64,000 nucleotides of DNA from Halorubrum sp. 48-1-W (GTDB taxonomy: Archaea; Halobacteriota; Halobacteria; Halobacteriales; Haloferacaceae): contig NZ_QMIM01000008.1 of assembly GCF_003287355.1 (NCBI RefSeq), forward strand, positions 1 to 64,000, in the 5' to 3' direction. The notes beneath the pieces were generated by a model. It did no database searches. It had not been told where the DNA came from and worked only from the letters and a program-made list of their open reading frames with translations. This document shows positions 36,425 to 46,516 of the stretch, piece after piece. Within the stretch, counting starts at the first letter, position 1; every line of letters begins with the position of its first letter. The position numbers were made by a program, and so were the translations under genes.

Positions 36425-37945
36425 CTACGCGAACCGCTCGGGCGGACGCCGGGGGTCCGCGGCCCGCTCGTAGGCGGACGCGAGCTCGAGGAGTCGCGGT
36501 TCGTCGAACGGTCGGCCGAGCAGCTCGAACCCGACGGGGAGCCCGTGGCCGTCGTCGCCTCCCGCGTCGGCGAATCCGGCGGGCAACACGATCGAAGGCA
36601 GTCCGGTGTGTGCCGAGAGCTCACACCGCATCTCCGAGAAGGGCTGGTTTTCGGGGATCTCGACCGGGAGCGCCATCGAGGGCGGGTACAACAGCGCGTC
36701 GAGGTCGTCTTCGACCAGTCGGTCGATCGTCTCCGTCCGGGCCGTCTCGCGTCTCGCCAGCGCCCGCTGGTACTCGAGGTCGTCGTCCAACCCGTCGACG
36801 TCCGTGTCGAGGATCCCGCCCTCGAGGACGCGCTCCCCGACGCTCGGCGCCATCGTCCCGCTCTCGGCCAGCTCCCGGAGCGAGTCGACGGGGGTCCCCT
36901 CGTGCGTCGCCAGATACGCGTCGTAGTCGCGCGCGAACTCCTTGCCGACGACGCGCGCCGAGTCGAGGAACTCGCCGTCGACGACCTCGACGGGGTCGAC
37001 GAGGGTGGCCCCCGCGGCCTCCAGCTCCGCCATCGCCGACTCGACGGTCGAGACGACCGCCTCCGCCGTGTCCGCCGCCGGGTTCTCCGGGTCCGACACC
37101 TCGAAGAGGTCGCGGACGACGCCGATCCGTGCGCCCTCGAGCCCGTCGGGACCGAGGTGTGACGTGTACCCCTCATCGGGGACCTGGCCGACGCCGAGCG
37201 CCGTGACGGGGTCCTCGGGGTCGTACCCGACCATCGCCTCGAGCGTCCGCGCCGCGTCGGCGACGGTCCGGGTGATCGGGCCCGCGGTGTCCTGCGTCAA
37301 CGAGAGCGGAACGATCCCGGTACGGCTCACCAGCCCCAGCGTGGGCCGGAGCCCGACGAGGTTCGTGAACGCCGGCGGCGACCGGACCGACGAGCAGGTG
37401 TCCGTCCCCGTGCCCACCACAGCGAGGTTGCTCGCGACCGCGGCGACGCTCCCGCCGCTCGAGCCGGACGGTCGCCGGTCGAGCGCGTACGGGTTCCGCG
37501 TCTCCCCGCCGAGCGAGCTCACGGAGTCGACCCCGAAGGAGAGCTCCTGGAGGTTCGCCTTCGCGACGATCACCGCGCCCGCCTCACGGAGCCGTTCGAC
37601 GACGAACGCGTCGCTCTCGGGGACGAACTCCGCGAAGAGCTCCGAGCCCGCCGTCGTCGGCATGTCCGCCGTGTCGTGGTTGTCCTTGATCACCGTCGGG
37701 ATCCCGTGGAGGGGACCGACGGGGCCGTCCGCCTCGTACCGTTCGTCCAACTCTACCGCGCGTCCCGTCGCGTCCTCGTTCACCGTCAGGATCGCGTTGA
37801 GCGCGTCCGCGTGCTCCGCGATCCGATCGAGGTACGTCTCGGTCAGTTCCTCGGCGGTCAGCGTCCCGGATCCGAACGCCGCGTGTATCTCGTCTACAGT
37901 CGCCTCGATCACGTCGAAGTCGCCGTCGATCGGTCGATCGTCCAT
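36425..37945 (-). CDS. Amidase (amidase-signature family)
   Basis: A 506-residue amidase-signature hydrolase. The catalytic Ser-cisSer-Lys triad is visible as Lys in TVIKDNHDT, the Gly/Ser-rich RRPSGSSGGSVAAVA, and the nucleophile Ser within GTGTDTCSSVRSPPAF. The family cleaves amide bonds in aryl or aliphatic amides and peptide amides. It is not clearly GatA: the tRNA-dependent partner genes are absent and the C-terminal half differs. It lies divergent from the first peptide transporter, 252 bases away, so a role in processing imported amides is plausible but unproven. Confidence 0.82.
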   Translation of the reverse strand: MDDRPIDGDFDVIEATVDEIHAAFGSGTLTAEELTETYLDRIAEHADALNAILTVNEDATGRAVELDERYEADGPVGPLHGIPTVIKDNHDTADMPTTAGSELFAEFVPESDAFVVERLREAGAVIVAKANLQELSFGVDSVSSLGGETRNPYALDRRPSGSSGGSVAAVASNLAVVGTGTDTCSSVRSPPAFTNLVGLRPTLGLVSRTGIVPLSLTQDTAGPITRTVADAARTLEAMVGYDPEDPVTALGVGQVPDEGYTSHLGPDGLEGARIGVVRDLFEVSDPENPAADTAEAVVSTVESAMAELEAAGATLVDPVEVVDGEFLDSARVVGKEFARDYDAYLATHEGTPVDSLRELAESGTMAPSVGERVLEGGILDTDVDGLDDDLEYQRALARRETARTETIDRLVEDDLDALLYPPSMALPVEIPENQPFSEMRCELSAHTGLPSIVLPAGFADAGGDDGHGLPVGFELLGRPFDEPRLLELASAYERAADPRRPPERFA

Positions 37946-38110
37946 CCCCTGAAGCCGACTGATCGCGTACAAATAGTGTTTTCGCCGATTCCCGGTTCGG
38001 TCCCCAGAAATTTACATCTGACTTCAACTTAGAACGTATTCGATATTCAGTGGAAATGCGCAATTTTTAATGATGTTTTCTCAATACATCTGTATTTGAT
38101 ATTGTTGTAT

Positions 38111-38167
38111 TATGACCTACGTGGGTTACACTATGACCTACCATTGATCTGTACATAGTTTTTTAAA
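38111..38167 (+). promoter_or_regulatory. Direct repeats and TATA box upstream of transporter 1
   Basis: TATGACCTAC occurs at 38111-38120 and 38132-38141, exactly 21 bases apart (two helical turns). A T/A-rich TATA-like box follows at 38159-38167, about 34 bases before the ATG at 38198. Tandem sites upstream of the core promoter on one helix face are typical for an activator or a dimeric regulator. The binding protein is unknown. Confidence 0.55.
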
Positions 38168-38197
38168 TGGCTAGTCTGATCATGCGAGTTGTCGACA

Positions 38198-39976
38198 ATG
38201 ATCGAAGATATCGAGAGGGCGGAGCTGGAGGGACCGAAGATAGATCGGCGAACGACCGTCAAGCTACTCGGCGCGTCAGGGATCGCGGCGACTGCCGGCT
38301 GTCTCGGGGGAGATAGTGGTGGTGACGGAGACGACGGTAGCGGCGACGACGATGGTAGCGGTGACGACGATGGTAGCGGGAGTTCCGGTGACGACGGAGA
38401 GAGCTCCGGATCCACCGGCGGGCGGATAAGCGCCGGGTGGCTCACGGACGAGATCGAGTTCCTCGATCCGCACATGGTCGATCTGGGGATCCAGATCGAA
38501 GTCCACTCGAACCTCTTCAACGGCCTGTTGAAACTCGATGAGGATACTCAGATCGTCGGCGACGCGGCGGCGGACTGGTCGCTCCCGGACGAGTCGACGT
38601 ACGTGTTCGAGCTCCACGAGGACATGACGTTCCACAACGGGGATCCGCTCGACGCGGAGGCGGTCAAGTGGTCCCTGGAACGGTTGGCCGGCATGGAGAC
38701 CTCCCCGCACACCGGAAAGGTCTCCAACGTCGACTCGATCGAGGCGGACGGACTCGAGCTCACGATCAACCTCTCGGAGCCGTACGCGCCGTTCGTCTCG
38801 TTCATGCTCCGCGGTCCCGGGCGGGCGGGAACGATCGTCCACGAGAGCGCCGCGGACGACCCCGACGAGTACGCGCGGATGCCGATCGGCAGCGGGCCGT
38901 TCGAACTCACGGACCGGACCGCCGGCGAGTCGCTGACGCTCGACGCCTACGACGACTACTGGGAGACCGACGAGGACGGCAACCAGCTCCCGTACCTCGA
39001 CGGGGTCGACATCGAACTGATCCCCGAACCGAGCACGATGTGGTCCGCCATTCAGGGTGGCGAGATCGATTACGCGAACCTGCTCACGGGCGAGTTCGCA
39101 CAACAGGCGGAGGCGACCGACTCCATCACGGTCCAGACGGCGAGTTCGGGCGAGTGGTCTGGTATCGCGCCACTCCACATGAACCCTGCCGACGAAACGG
39201 AGACGGTGCGGTGGATCAGCGGTCTCGGCGAGGACCCCACGGAGATGTGGAACGGCGAGGACATCCCGACGTCGGACCCGCGCGTTCGAGAAGCGATCGC
39301 CATCGGGATCGACCGGGAAGAGATCGTCGAGCGGGCCTGGTTCGGGTACGCTGAACCGGCTCACACGCTGTACAATCCGGCAATCGGCTGGCTGTTCGAG
39401 GCGTTGGGCGGTAGCGAACCCGACACGGGATTCTATTACGACCCCGAGCGCGCCGAGGAACTCCTCGATGAGGCCGGATACACCGATGATCCGCGGATCG
39501 AAGCGACGGTCCTGGCCCTTCCGGAGGACGAACGGGAGCTCACGGTCGTTCAGGACCAACTCAGCGACATCGGCATCGAGATCGAACTCGATATCCAACA
39601 GCAGTCGTCCTACTGGGACAACACTTACCGATACGAGCAACTCCTGACGGCGTACGGTGGCGCGGCGGACGTCGACCCGTGGATGTCGGACTTCAAGCAG
39701 TTCGGCTACCCGAACGAGGAGACGACGGAGGGTGCGTGGCAGCGTAGCCTCTACTTCGACGAGGACTACAGCGAACTCATCAACGAAGCGAACGCGACTC
39801 CGGACCTCGAGGACCGCGCGGAGGTGTATCTGGACGTCAACGAGAAGTTCATCGAGGACGCGGTGTTCGTCACGACGGTGTTCCCGCTGAACCCGAAAGC
39901 GCTCGGTGAGGTCGTCTCGGGAGTAGGGACACAGGGGGGATTAAGCAACTTCCATCGTGCCTCGTTGGATGAGTAG
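38198..39976 (+). CDS. Peptide ABC transporter substrate-binding lipoprotein (SBP family 5)
   Basis: A 592-residue extracellular binding protein. A Tat signal DRRTTVKLLGASGIAATAGC ends in a lipobox with Cys35. A Gly/Asp/Ser linker of about 40 residues with an 18-bp repeat follows, then a family-5 binding domain in normal order: WLTDEIEFLDPHMV, FELHEDMTFHNGDPLDAE, the GSGPFEL motif, DPRVREAIAIGIDREEIV, and the C-lobe EELLDEAGYTD ... DVDPWMSDFK. It captures peptides or similar ligands and feeds the permease pair downstream. The ATG at 38198 is preferred to an in-frame TTG nine bases upstream. Confidence 0.92.
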   Translation: MIEDIERAELEGPKIDRRTTVKLLGASGIAATAGCLGGDSGGDGDDGSGDDDGSGDDDGSGSSGDDGESSGSTGGRISAGWLTDEIEFLDPHMVDLGIQIEVHSNLFNGLLKLDEDTQIVGDAAADWSLPDESTYVFELHEDMTFHNGDPLDAEAVKWSLERLAGMETSPHTGKVSNVDSIEADGLELTINLSEPYAPFVSFMLRGPGRAGTIVHESAADDPDEYARMPIGSGPFELTDRTAGESLTLDAYDDYWETDEDGNQLPYLDGVDIELIPEPSTMWSAIQGGEIDYANLLTGEFAQQAEATDSITVQTASSGEWSGIAPLHMNPADETETVRWISGLGEDPTEMWNGEDIPTSDPRVREAIAIGIDREEIVERAWFGYAEPAHTLYNPAIGWLFEALGGSEPDTGFYYDPERAEELLDEAGYTDDPRIEATVLALPEDERELTVVQDQLSDIGIEIELDIQQQSSYWDNTYRYEQLLTAYGGAADVDPWMSDFKQFGYPNEETTEGAWQRSLYFDEDYSELINEANATPDLEDRAEVYLDVNEKFIEDAVFVTTVFPLNPKALGEVVSGVGTQGGLSNFHRASLDE

Positions 39977-40054
39977 CCTGGCTCCCGTAACGCGCGTTAC
40001 CGTCCACACCATGACCCGAAGCACGCCGGTGAATCTCGAAGGGGATGATCTTCC

Positions 40055-41014
40055 GTGGGGTTGAAAAAGTATCTACTCAAGCGACTGGTACACTCCGTGT
40101 TCGTCATGCTCTTCGTGGTCACGGTCGTGTTCTTCGCGGTCCGGGCCGTTCCCGGGGATCCGGCTCGATTGATGCTCGGCGGCGACGCGGACCCGGCAGC
40201 GCTCACAGCGCTCCGACAGGAGTTGGGACTGAACCAACCGCTGTACGTTCAGTACTTCCAGTGGCTTCGACGCCTTCTCACGGGTAACTTCGGCGAGTCG
40301 ATCCGAACGGGCGAGCCCGTTCTCGGCTCGCTCGCTCAGGTCGCGGGACCGACGATCAGCATCGCGGCACTCGGCATGGTGATCGCGCTCATGATCGCGG
40401 TCCCGACCGGGATACTCAGCTCGGTCAAGCGGTACGAGATAGAAGACTACGTGTCGACGACGATCGCGTTCTTCGGGATCAGCATGCCCGCGTTCTGGAT
40501 CGGTATCGTCCTGATCCTCGTGATCGGCGTGAACGTCGACTCCATCCCGACATTCGGGTATACGCCGATCGACGAGGGCGTCAGCCCGTGGTTCAGATCG
40601 ATCATCCTGCCGGCGTTCGCCGTCGGCTTCCCGTACGGCGGGATCCTGATGCGGATGATGCGATCCTCGATGCTCGAGGTACTCAACGAGGATTACATGC
40701 GGACCGCTCGTGCGAAGGGACTCAGCTCGAACCTCGTGCTGTTCAAACACGGGCTACAGAACGCGTTGATCCCCGTCGTCACGCTCGCGGGGATCTTCCT
40801 CGCCGTCGTTCTCGGCGGCGTCGTCGCCGTCGAGATCGTCTTCGGGATCCGCGGGATCGGTCGGCTCCTCATCGGGTCGATCAATCGACGCGACTTCCCG
40901 CTGATCCAGGGAACGGTGCTGATAATCTCTTTCGTGTTCGTTCTCGCGAACATTGTCGTCGACCTCCTGTATACGATGATAAACCCACGAATCAAGTACG
41001 GCGGTGGTGAGTGA
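40055..41014 (+). CDS. dppB: Peptide ABC transporter permease (DppB-like)
   Basis: A 319-residue DppB/OppB-type permease with six transmembrane helices. The N-terminal helix precedes the signature RAVPGDPARLMLGG, and the EAA loop DYMRTARAKGLSSNLVLFKH contacts the ATPases. It ends with LLYTMINPRIKY, as usual for the family. It uses a GTG start. The binding-protein gene is 78 bases upstream and the second permease follows almost immediately. Confidence 0.92.
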   Translation: MGLKKYLLKRLVHSVFVMLFVVTVVFFAVRAVPGDPARLMLGGDADPAALTALRQELGLNQPLYVQYFQWLRRLLTGNFGESIRTGEPVLGSLAQVAGPTISIAALGMVIALMIAVPTGILSSVKRYEIEDYVSTTIAFFGISMPAFWIGIVLILVIGVNVDSIPTFGYTPIDEGVSPWFRSIILPAFAVGFPYGGILMRMMRSSMLEVLNEDYMRTARAKGLSSNLVLFKHGLQNALIPVVTLAGIFLAVVLGGVVAVEIVFGIRGIGRLLIGSINRRDFPLIQGTVLIISFVFVLANIVVDLLYTMINPRIKYGGGE

Positions 41015-41016
41015 CG

Positions 41017-41913
41017 ATGTCGAGCCGTTTCGACGGCGATGGCGGCAGAGTATTCGGCATCCGAACCGACCTCATCGAACAGTTCATCGGCACGGTCAAC
41101 CGTGACCTGAAAGCCAAGGTCGGCGTGGTTATCGTCACGCTGTTCGTTATCGCGGCGGTGTTCGCACCGGAACTGGCACCGTACGATCCGATGGCCCAAG
41201 ACTTCGCTCCGCTTCAGGCACCCGCACTCTCGAGTGAAACGCCGCTCGGGACCGACTCGTTCGGCCGGGACCTGCTCTCTCGGTTGATGTACGGCGCACG
41301 GATCAGTCTCGGCGTCGGATTGGGTGCCGTTCTGTTCGGCGCGATCATCGGCGTCCTTCTCGGATTGGTCGCCGGGTTCTACGGCGGCTGGATCGATGAC
41401 CTCCTGATGCGTAGCGTCGACGTGATGTGGGCGTTCCCGTGGTTGCTCATCGCCATCATGCTCGTCGCGATCTTCGGGCAGGGCGTCTGGAACGTCGTCA
41501 TCGCCGTCGGGTTCGCGTACATCGACGACTTCGCCAGGATCACTCGCGGCGAGGTTCTCTCCATCCGCGAGGAGGAGTACATACTCGCCGCAGAGAGCGT
41601 CGGGCTCGGGGACCTCGAGGTCGTCTTCGAGGAGGTGTTCCCGAATACCGTCGCTCCGATCATCGTTCAGTTCACCGTACTCGTGGCTCGCGCCATGCTC
41701 GCGGAAGCGACGCTCTCGTTCCTCGGACTGGGAGTGAAACCCTCGACGCCGACGTGGGGTGCGTTGTTGGGTCAGGGTCGTGACTTCATCACGCAGGCGT
41801 GGTGGATCTCGATCATTCCCGGAGTACTGATCATGATCACAGTCCTCGGAATAAACCTCTTCGGCGACGCGTTACGTGACGCCTTCGACGTCCGGGAGGT
41901 GGATAGCGAATGA
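41017..41913 (+). CDS. dppC: Peptide ABC transporter permease (DppC-like)
   Basis: A 298-residue DppC/OppC-type permease. The N-terminal cytoplasmic part is followed by the first helix, then the family sequence [20 protein letters not shown] and the EAA loop [31 protein letters not shown] near the C-terminus is typical. An ATG start at 41017 after a GGTGAG motif is preferred to a GTG six bases earlier. Its stop overlaps the next gene start as ATGA. Confidence 0.92.
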   Translation: MSSRFDGDGGRVFGIRTDLIEQFIGTVNRDLKAKVGVVIVTLFVIAAVFAPELAPYDPMAQDFAPLQAPALSSETPLGTDSFGRDLLSRLMYGARISLGVGLGAVLFGAIIGVLLGLVAGFYGGWIDDLLMRSVDVMWAFPWLLIAIMLVAIFGQGVWNVVIAVGFAYIDDFARITRGEVLSIREEEYILAAESVGLGDLEVVFEEVFPNTVAPIIVQFTVLVARAMLAEATLSFLGLGVKPSTPTWGALLGQGRDFITQAWWISIIPGVLIMITVLGINLFGDALRDAFDVREVDSE

Positions 41914-43148
41914 GCGAACCGCTGTTGGACGTACGGGGACTCACGACGTCCTTCGAGACCGGGCAAGGTAAACTCACCGCGGTCGACGATATCTCCTTCA
42001 GTATCGGAGAGGGAGAGGTGTTCGGCGTGGTCGGTGAGTCCGGATCGGGAAAAAGCGTCACGGCGCTGTCGGTGATGCGCCTCCTCGACGACGCGGGGAC
42101 CGTCGAAGCGGACGAGATCCGGTTCAACGGCACCGACCTGCTCTCGTTGAGCGAACGGGAGATGCGGAACGTTCGGGGAGGCGAGATCAGCATGATATTC
42201 CAAGACCCGATGACCAGCCTGAACCCGGTGATGACGATCGGCGAGCAGATCGCCGAAGTCGTCCGGCACCACGGCGACGTCGGCGAGCGCACCGGGTTCT
42301 GGAGCGAGATGCGACGGAAGTACGTCACGGGCACCTCCAAAGAGAGCCGGTCCTGGCAACGGGCCGTCGAACTGTTGGAGACGGTCGGTATTCCCGAACC
42401 CGAAAAGCGGGCGACCGAGTTCCCCCACCAGCTTTCGGGCGGAATGCGTCAGCGAGTCGTTATCGCGCAGGCCCTCGCGGGGGACCCGTCGCTCATCATC
42501 GCCGACGAGCCGACGACGGCGCTGGACGTGAGCATCGAAGCGCAGATCCTGAACGAGATCCTCGAGTTGAGCGACGAGTTCGGGATCTCGGTGCTCCTCA
42601 TCACCCACGACCTCGGCGTCGTGAGAGAGACGTGTGACCGGGTCGCCGTGATGTACGCCTCGGAGTTCATGGAGACGGGTCACGTCGACGATATCTTCGA
42701 AGACCCACATCACCCGTACACCGAGGGGCTCCTCGCGAGCATTCCCCGGATCGACGACGACCGCGAGTGGCTGAGCGTCATCGAAGGGACGGTCCCGGAC
42801 CTGATCGACAAGCCGGCCGGCTGTCCGTTCCGGGATCGGTGTGACTACGCCTTCGAGCTCTGTGACCGGCCGCTCGTCGAGTACGAGATCGAGGGATCGG
42901 CACTGGAGACGCATACGGTTCGATGCCACCGGGAGAACGAACACGTCGAGGTCGACGATTCGGGCCACATCGACGCGGTGCCCGAGGAGGCCGTCGCGGC
43001 GCTCGAACGGCGGATCGAGGCGGAATCGCCCGGTGACGCCGGCGGAAGCGTTACCTCCACCACTGATGTGAACGCGCGTGCGGACGGGGGACGGCCGACG
43101 TCCCCCGCTACGGGCTCCGAGAACGGAGGTGACCAGGATGAGTACTGA
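41910..43148 (+). CDS. dppD: Peptide ABC transporter ATPase (DppD-like)
   Basis: A 412-residue ABC ATPase. Walker [10 protein letters not shown]-loop [12 protein letters not shown], signature [10 protein letters not shown], Walker [13 protein letters not shown] and switch His (LLITHDLG) are all present. The C-terminal oligopeptide-transporter motif [14 protein letters not shown], with conserved cysteines, follows. A polar Ala/Gly/Glu-rich tail of about 60 residues extends beyond the family norm. It starts in the stop codon of dppC and overlaps dppF by 11 bases. Confidence 0.93.
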   Translation: MSEPLLDVRGLTTSFETGQGKLTAVDDISFSIGEGEVFGVVGESGSGKSVTALSVMRLLDDAGTVEADEIRFNGTDLLSLSEREMRNVRGGEISMIFQDPMTSLNPVMTIGEQIAEVVRHHGDVGERTGFWSEMRRKYVTGTSKESRSWQRAVELLETVGIPEPEKRATEFPHQLSGGMRQRVVIAQALAGDPSLIIADEPTTALDVSIEAQILNEILELSDEFGISVLLITHDLGVVRETCDRVAVMYASEFMETGHVDDIFEDPHHPYTEGLLASIPRIDDDREWLSVIEGTVPDLIDKPAGCPFRDRCDYAFELCDRPLVEYEIEGSALETHTVRCHRENEHVEVDDSGHIDAVPEEAVAALERRIEAESPGDAGGSVTSTTDVNARADGGRPTSPATGSENGGDQDEY

Positions 43149-44271
43149 CGCATCTGGGACGACCGGAACGTCCGTCGAACGGACCACCGAGGAACCGTTG
43201 CTCCGTGCGACGGGGATAAAAAAGTACTTCCAGACGGAGACCGGGCTCCTTGATCGGTTCTTCGGGGAGCCGACACACGTCAGGGCCGTCGACGGTGTCG
43301 ACCTCTCCGTCGGCGAACGGGAGACGCTCGGGCTCGTCGGCGAGTCGGGGTGCGGGAAGACGACGCTCGGCCGCGTCCTCTCCCGTCTATACGACCCGTC
43401 GGCCGGAACGCTGGAGTTCGACGGGGACGACATCACGGACTTGAGCGGCGACGCGCTCAAGCGGCTCAGAAAGCGGGTTCAGGTCATCTTCCAGGACCCG
43501 ATGTCGTCGCTCAATCCGCGGAAAACCGCCGGCGAGATCGTTGGCAAACCCTTGGAGGTCCACGACATCGCGACCGGCCAGGCCAAGCGGGACCGGCTCG
43601 CCGAACTGTTCGACGAGGTCGGGCTTCAGGAGTCACACCTCGACCGGTATCCACACGAGTTCTCCGGCGGGCAGCGTCAGCGGATCGGGATCGCGCGTGC
43701 GCTCGCCGTCGAACCGGACCTGATCGTCGCCGACGAGCCGGTGAGCGCGCTCGACGTCAGCGTCCAGGCACAGATCATCAACCTGATGAAACGACTTCAG
43801 GACAAGTACGGGCTCGCGTACGTGTTCATCGCTCACGACCTGAGCGTCGTCAAACACATCAGCGACCGGGTCGCGGTGATGTACCTGGGGCGTATCGTCG
43901 AACAGGGTACAAAACGGGACATCTTCGGCAACCCGCAACACCCGTACACGCGGGCGTTACTTCACTCCATTCCGCGCGTCGACGGCGGACAGAAACGCAA
44001 CGAGTCGTTGCTCCAGGGGAACCCGCCGAGCCCGATCGATCCGCCCTCGGGATGTCGGTTCCGGACGCGTTGCCCGGAGTATCTCGGCGACGAATGCTCC
44101 GAGATCGACCCCGACCTTCGACCGGTTTTCGGCGCGTCCGGAACCGTGGCTCCGCCCGAACGCGTCGAAGCGATCACCACCGACGGGGAGTCGTCCCCCG
44201 AACACCTCGCCGCCTGTCACTGGTTGGGCGAGTCCAGCGAGAGACGCACGAGAGAGGACCCGATGTCGTAG
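43138..44271 (+). CDS. dppF: Peptide ABC transporter ATPase (DppF-like)
   Basis: A 377-residue ABC ATPase, partner of DppD. It has Walker [23 protein letters not shown], signature [15 protein letters not shown], Walker [13 protein letters not shown] and IAHDLSVV, with the family C-terminal cysteine motif around [10 protein letters not shown]. The start at 43138 has a strong GGAGGTGA site just upstream inside dppD. The stop is 27 bases from the convergent end of the catabolic operon. Confidence 0.93.
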   Translation: MSTDASGTTGTSVERTTEEPLLRATGIKKYFQTETGLLDRFFGEPTHVRAVDGVDLSVGERETLGLVGESGCGKTTLGRVLSRLYDPSAGTLEFDGDDITDLSGDALKRLRKRVQVIFQDPMSSLNPRKTAGEIVGKPLEVHDIATGQAKRDRLAELFDEVGLQESHLDRYPHEFSGGQRQRIGIARALAVEPDLIVADEPVSALDVSVQAQIINLMKRLQDKYGLAYVFIAHDLSVVKHISDRVAVMYLGRIVEQGTKRDIFGNPQHPYTRALLHSIPRVDGGQKRNESLLQGNPPSPIDPPSGCRFRTRCPEYLGDECSEIDPDLRPVFGASGTVAPPERVEAITTDGESSPEHLAACHWLGESSERRTREDPMS

Positions 44272-44298
44272 CGGATTCCCGGACCGGTTCGATCTCGA

Positions 44299-45354
44299 TC
44301 AGCGGTCGGGGGTGACGCCGTGTCCGGGCCCCGAGATCTCGTGGATCGGGCCGTCGCTGCTCTCGACGACGTCCTCGGCCAGCAGTCGATTGCCGTCGAG
44401 GTCGACGTACGAGAAGCTCCCGATCCCGGAGACGACGTGGGCGCTGGCGTGGATGCCGATCGAACTCTCGAGCATACAGCCGACCATGAGATCGAGACCC
44501 GCCCCCTCGGCGATAGCGGCGATGTCGGCGACCGCGAGCGGTCCTGATTTCCCGAGCTTGACGTTGATGACGTCGGCCGCCTCCTCCCGAACGACGCGGA
44601 CCGCGTCCTGCGGCGTGAAGACGGTCTCGTCGGCGGCGATCGGTACGTCGAGACGGCGACGCGTGTCCGCCAGTCCTGCGACGTCGCTCGCCGGAACCGG
44701 CTGTTCGATCAGTTCGAGGTCGATCCCCCGTTCGGCGACGCGCTCGGCGAACGACGCGGTCTCCTTCGGGGTCCACCCCTGATTGGCGTCGACTTTCAGG
44801 TCGGCGTCCGGCGCTGCCTCCCGTATCGCGGCCACCCGCGCTACGTCCTCGTCAACGTCGTTTCCGGTCTTGATCTTCAGATGGCTGTACCCGCGTTCGA
44901 CCGCCCGCCCGGCACGTTTCCCGGCGGTTTCGGGGTCGACGATGGGGATGGTCATGTCCGTCTCGACCGGGGAGGGCGTGCCGCCGAACAGCTCCGAGAG
45001 CGCGATGTCTCGCTCCCGACAGAACGCGTCCAGAAGGGCTGTTTCCACGGCGAACGTCGCCGAAACCATCCCCGGGAACGTGCTCCGTACCTCGTCGACG
45101 ATCCGCCGGTAGTCGCCGACCGATCGTCCCTCGACGACCTCCTCAGCCGTGCGGGCCGTCGCGAGCGCCGCCTCGCGCGTTTCGCCGGTCACCGGTGGGA
45201 GCGGCGACCCTTCGCCGTATCCCTTCGTTCCCGTCTCCGTCTCGACCGTCACGAGGACGTTCGCGGCCTCGCGTTGAACGCCGAGCGAGATCTCGAACGG
45301 CTCCGAAAGCGGGAGGTCGAGCGGTTCGGCCCGGAGGTCGACGACGGTGCTCAC
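44299..45354 (-). CDS. dgcA: Enolase-superfamily epimerase/racemase, DgcA-like
   Basis: A 351-residue member of the enolase superfamily, MLE subgroup. Acid/base residues are Lys160/Lys162 (LKIKTG) and Lys266 (NVKLGKSG); metal ligands are Asp189 (KVDANQGW), Glu217 (IEQPV) and Asp242 (ADETV). GCMLESSIG is typical of dipeptide epimerases. It pairs by a GTGA overlap with the DUF1611/DgcN gene. In bacteria that pair (DgcA/DgcN) converts D-glutamate through N-acetyl-D-glutamate to N-acetyl-L-glutamate. L-Ala-D/L-Glu epimerase activity is the main alternative. It is last in the leftward operon. Confidence 0.75.
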   Translation of the reverse strand: MSTVVDLRAEPLDLPLSEPFEISLGVQREAANVLVTVETETGTKGYGEGSPLPPVTGETREAALATARTAEEVVEGRSVGDYRRIVDEVRSTFPGMVSATFAVETALLDAFCRERDIALSELFGGTPSPVETDMTIPIVDPETAGKRAGRAVERGYSHLKIKTGNDVDEDVARVAAIREAAPDADLKVDANQGWTPKETASFAERVAERGIDLELIEQPVPASDVAGLADTRRRLDVPIAADETVFTPQDAVRVVREEAADVINVKLGKSGPLAVADIAAIAEGAGLDLMVGCMLESSIGIHASAHVVSGIGSFSYVDLDGNRLLAEDVVESSDGPIHEISGPGHGVTPDR

Positions 45355-46430
45355 GCTTCACCTCCCGCCGTTTCGCGCGGTATCTCCGGCAACTCGCCCC
45401 GAACCGCCCGCAGGAGGTCTTCGGCTCCCCCTTCGTCGTAGACGTTCGCTGTCGGGAGGTCGTGTCGATCCCGCTCCGTCTCCGGGTCACCCCAGGTCGA
45501 GACCGCGGCGACGACGGCGTCGGAGAGGGATTCGACGAGTTCGGCCTCCTTCTCGACCCCGTCGACGCCGAAGCGGTCGAAGTGTGTCCGTCGTGTTCGC
45601 CGTGGATCGTCCGCGAGGACGACGGTATCGGGCCACGAGCCGTGGAGCACACCGAGCGTGACGCTGGAGTACGCCCGATGTGTGAGCGACGCCTGCCCCT
45701 CGACGAAGACGAGGTCGTGGTCCGCGCCGACCGACTTCACCATGTCCTCGACGACGCCGCCGGTGAAGTCGGCCGGGACTCGGTCGACCACGACACCCTC
45801 GTGGGCCCCGACCATGATCCCGGTCTGGCCGGTGGCGACCCAGCCGGCGTTCAGACCGGCCTCCCGCGCAGCCCGATAGAGCTCGAACGTCGTCGTGCGC
45901 TTGCCGACCGCACAGTCCGTCCCGAGCGTGAGCACCACGTCGGCGTCGACGTCGTCGACGGACCCGTCCCCGACGCGAAGCGCGTCCTCATCGGGTGGTT
46001 TTCGTACGTCGTGGATCCGGGCGTCGTGTTCGTCCGCCAGTCTCGACCAGCGTTCGTCGTCGCCGAGGAAGTAGTGGAGACCGCTCACGACGTCACAGCC
46101 GTGACGAAGGGCGTCCTCGATGTCGCCGACCCACGCGTCGGGGAGCTGTCCGCCCGCCGGCGCGACCCCGATGACGAGTGCCTCGGCTTCCGGAGCGATG
46201 TCGAGGGCGTCGTCCACGCACTCCACGATCGGGACGTCGGGTGCGTCGCGCTTCTCGAGGACGTCGGCCGGCGTCTGCCCTGCCGTCTCCGAATCGACTA
46301 TCCCCCGGACGTCGAACACCTCGCTGTGCGTGACGACCCCGTTGGCCGTCTTCCCGCCTTTCTTCCCGAACTCCCCCTCCGCGAGAACGATGGCGGGTGC
46401 CGGGACGTCGAACGTGTCTCGAAGGTTCAT
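45351..46430 (-). CDS. dgcN: DUF1611 protein, DgcN-like N-acetyltransferase
   Basis: A 359-residue DUF1611 protein. A short N-terminal domain precedes a nucleotide-binding-like core with a P-loop-like LTLGTDCAVGKRTTT near 167-181, then GWVATGQTGIMVGAHEGVVVD and VEGQASLTH. The family pairs with an enolase-superfamily racemase in bacterial D-glutamate catabolism, where it is reported as an N-acetyltransferase, DgcN. Here it overlaps the DgcA-like gene by four bases and follows the NAAAR-like enolase gene by 86 bases. The archaeal substrate is untested. Confidence 0.72.
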   Translation of the reverse strand: MNLRDTFDVPAPAIVLAEGEFGKKGGKTANGVVTHSEVFDVRGIVDSETAGQTPADVLEKRDAPDVPIVECVDDALDIAPEAEALVIGVAPAGGQLPDAWVGDIEDALRHGCDVVSGLHYFLGDDERWSRLADEHDARIHDVRKPPDEDALRVGDGSVDDVDADVVLTLGTDCAVGKRTTTFELYRAAREAGLNAGWVATGQTGIMVGAHEGVVVDRVPADFTGGVVEDMVKSVGADHDLVFVEGQASLTHRAYSSVTLGVLHGSWPDTVVLADDPRRTRRTHFDRFGVDGVEKEAELVESLSDAVVAAVSTWGDPETERDRHDLPTANVYDEGGAEDLLRAVRGELPEIPRETAGGEA

Positions 46431-46516
46431 CGGATACGAGACCGTCGCTCCCGTTCAAGCAAAACCCCACAACCTTCCATGATCGGTCCCTCCACGGTCC
46501 CACGTCGAGCGGCCGT

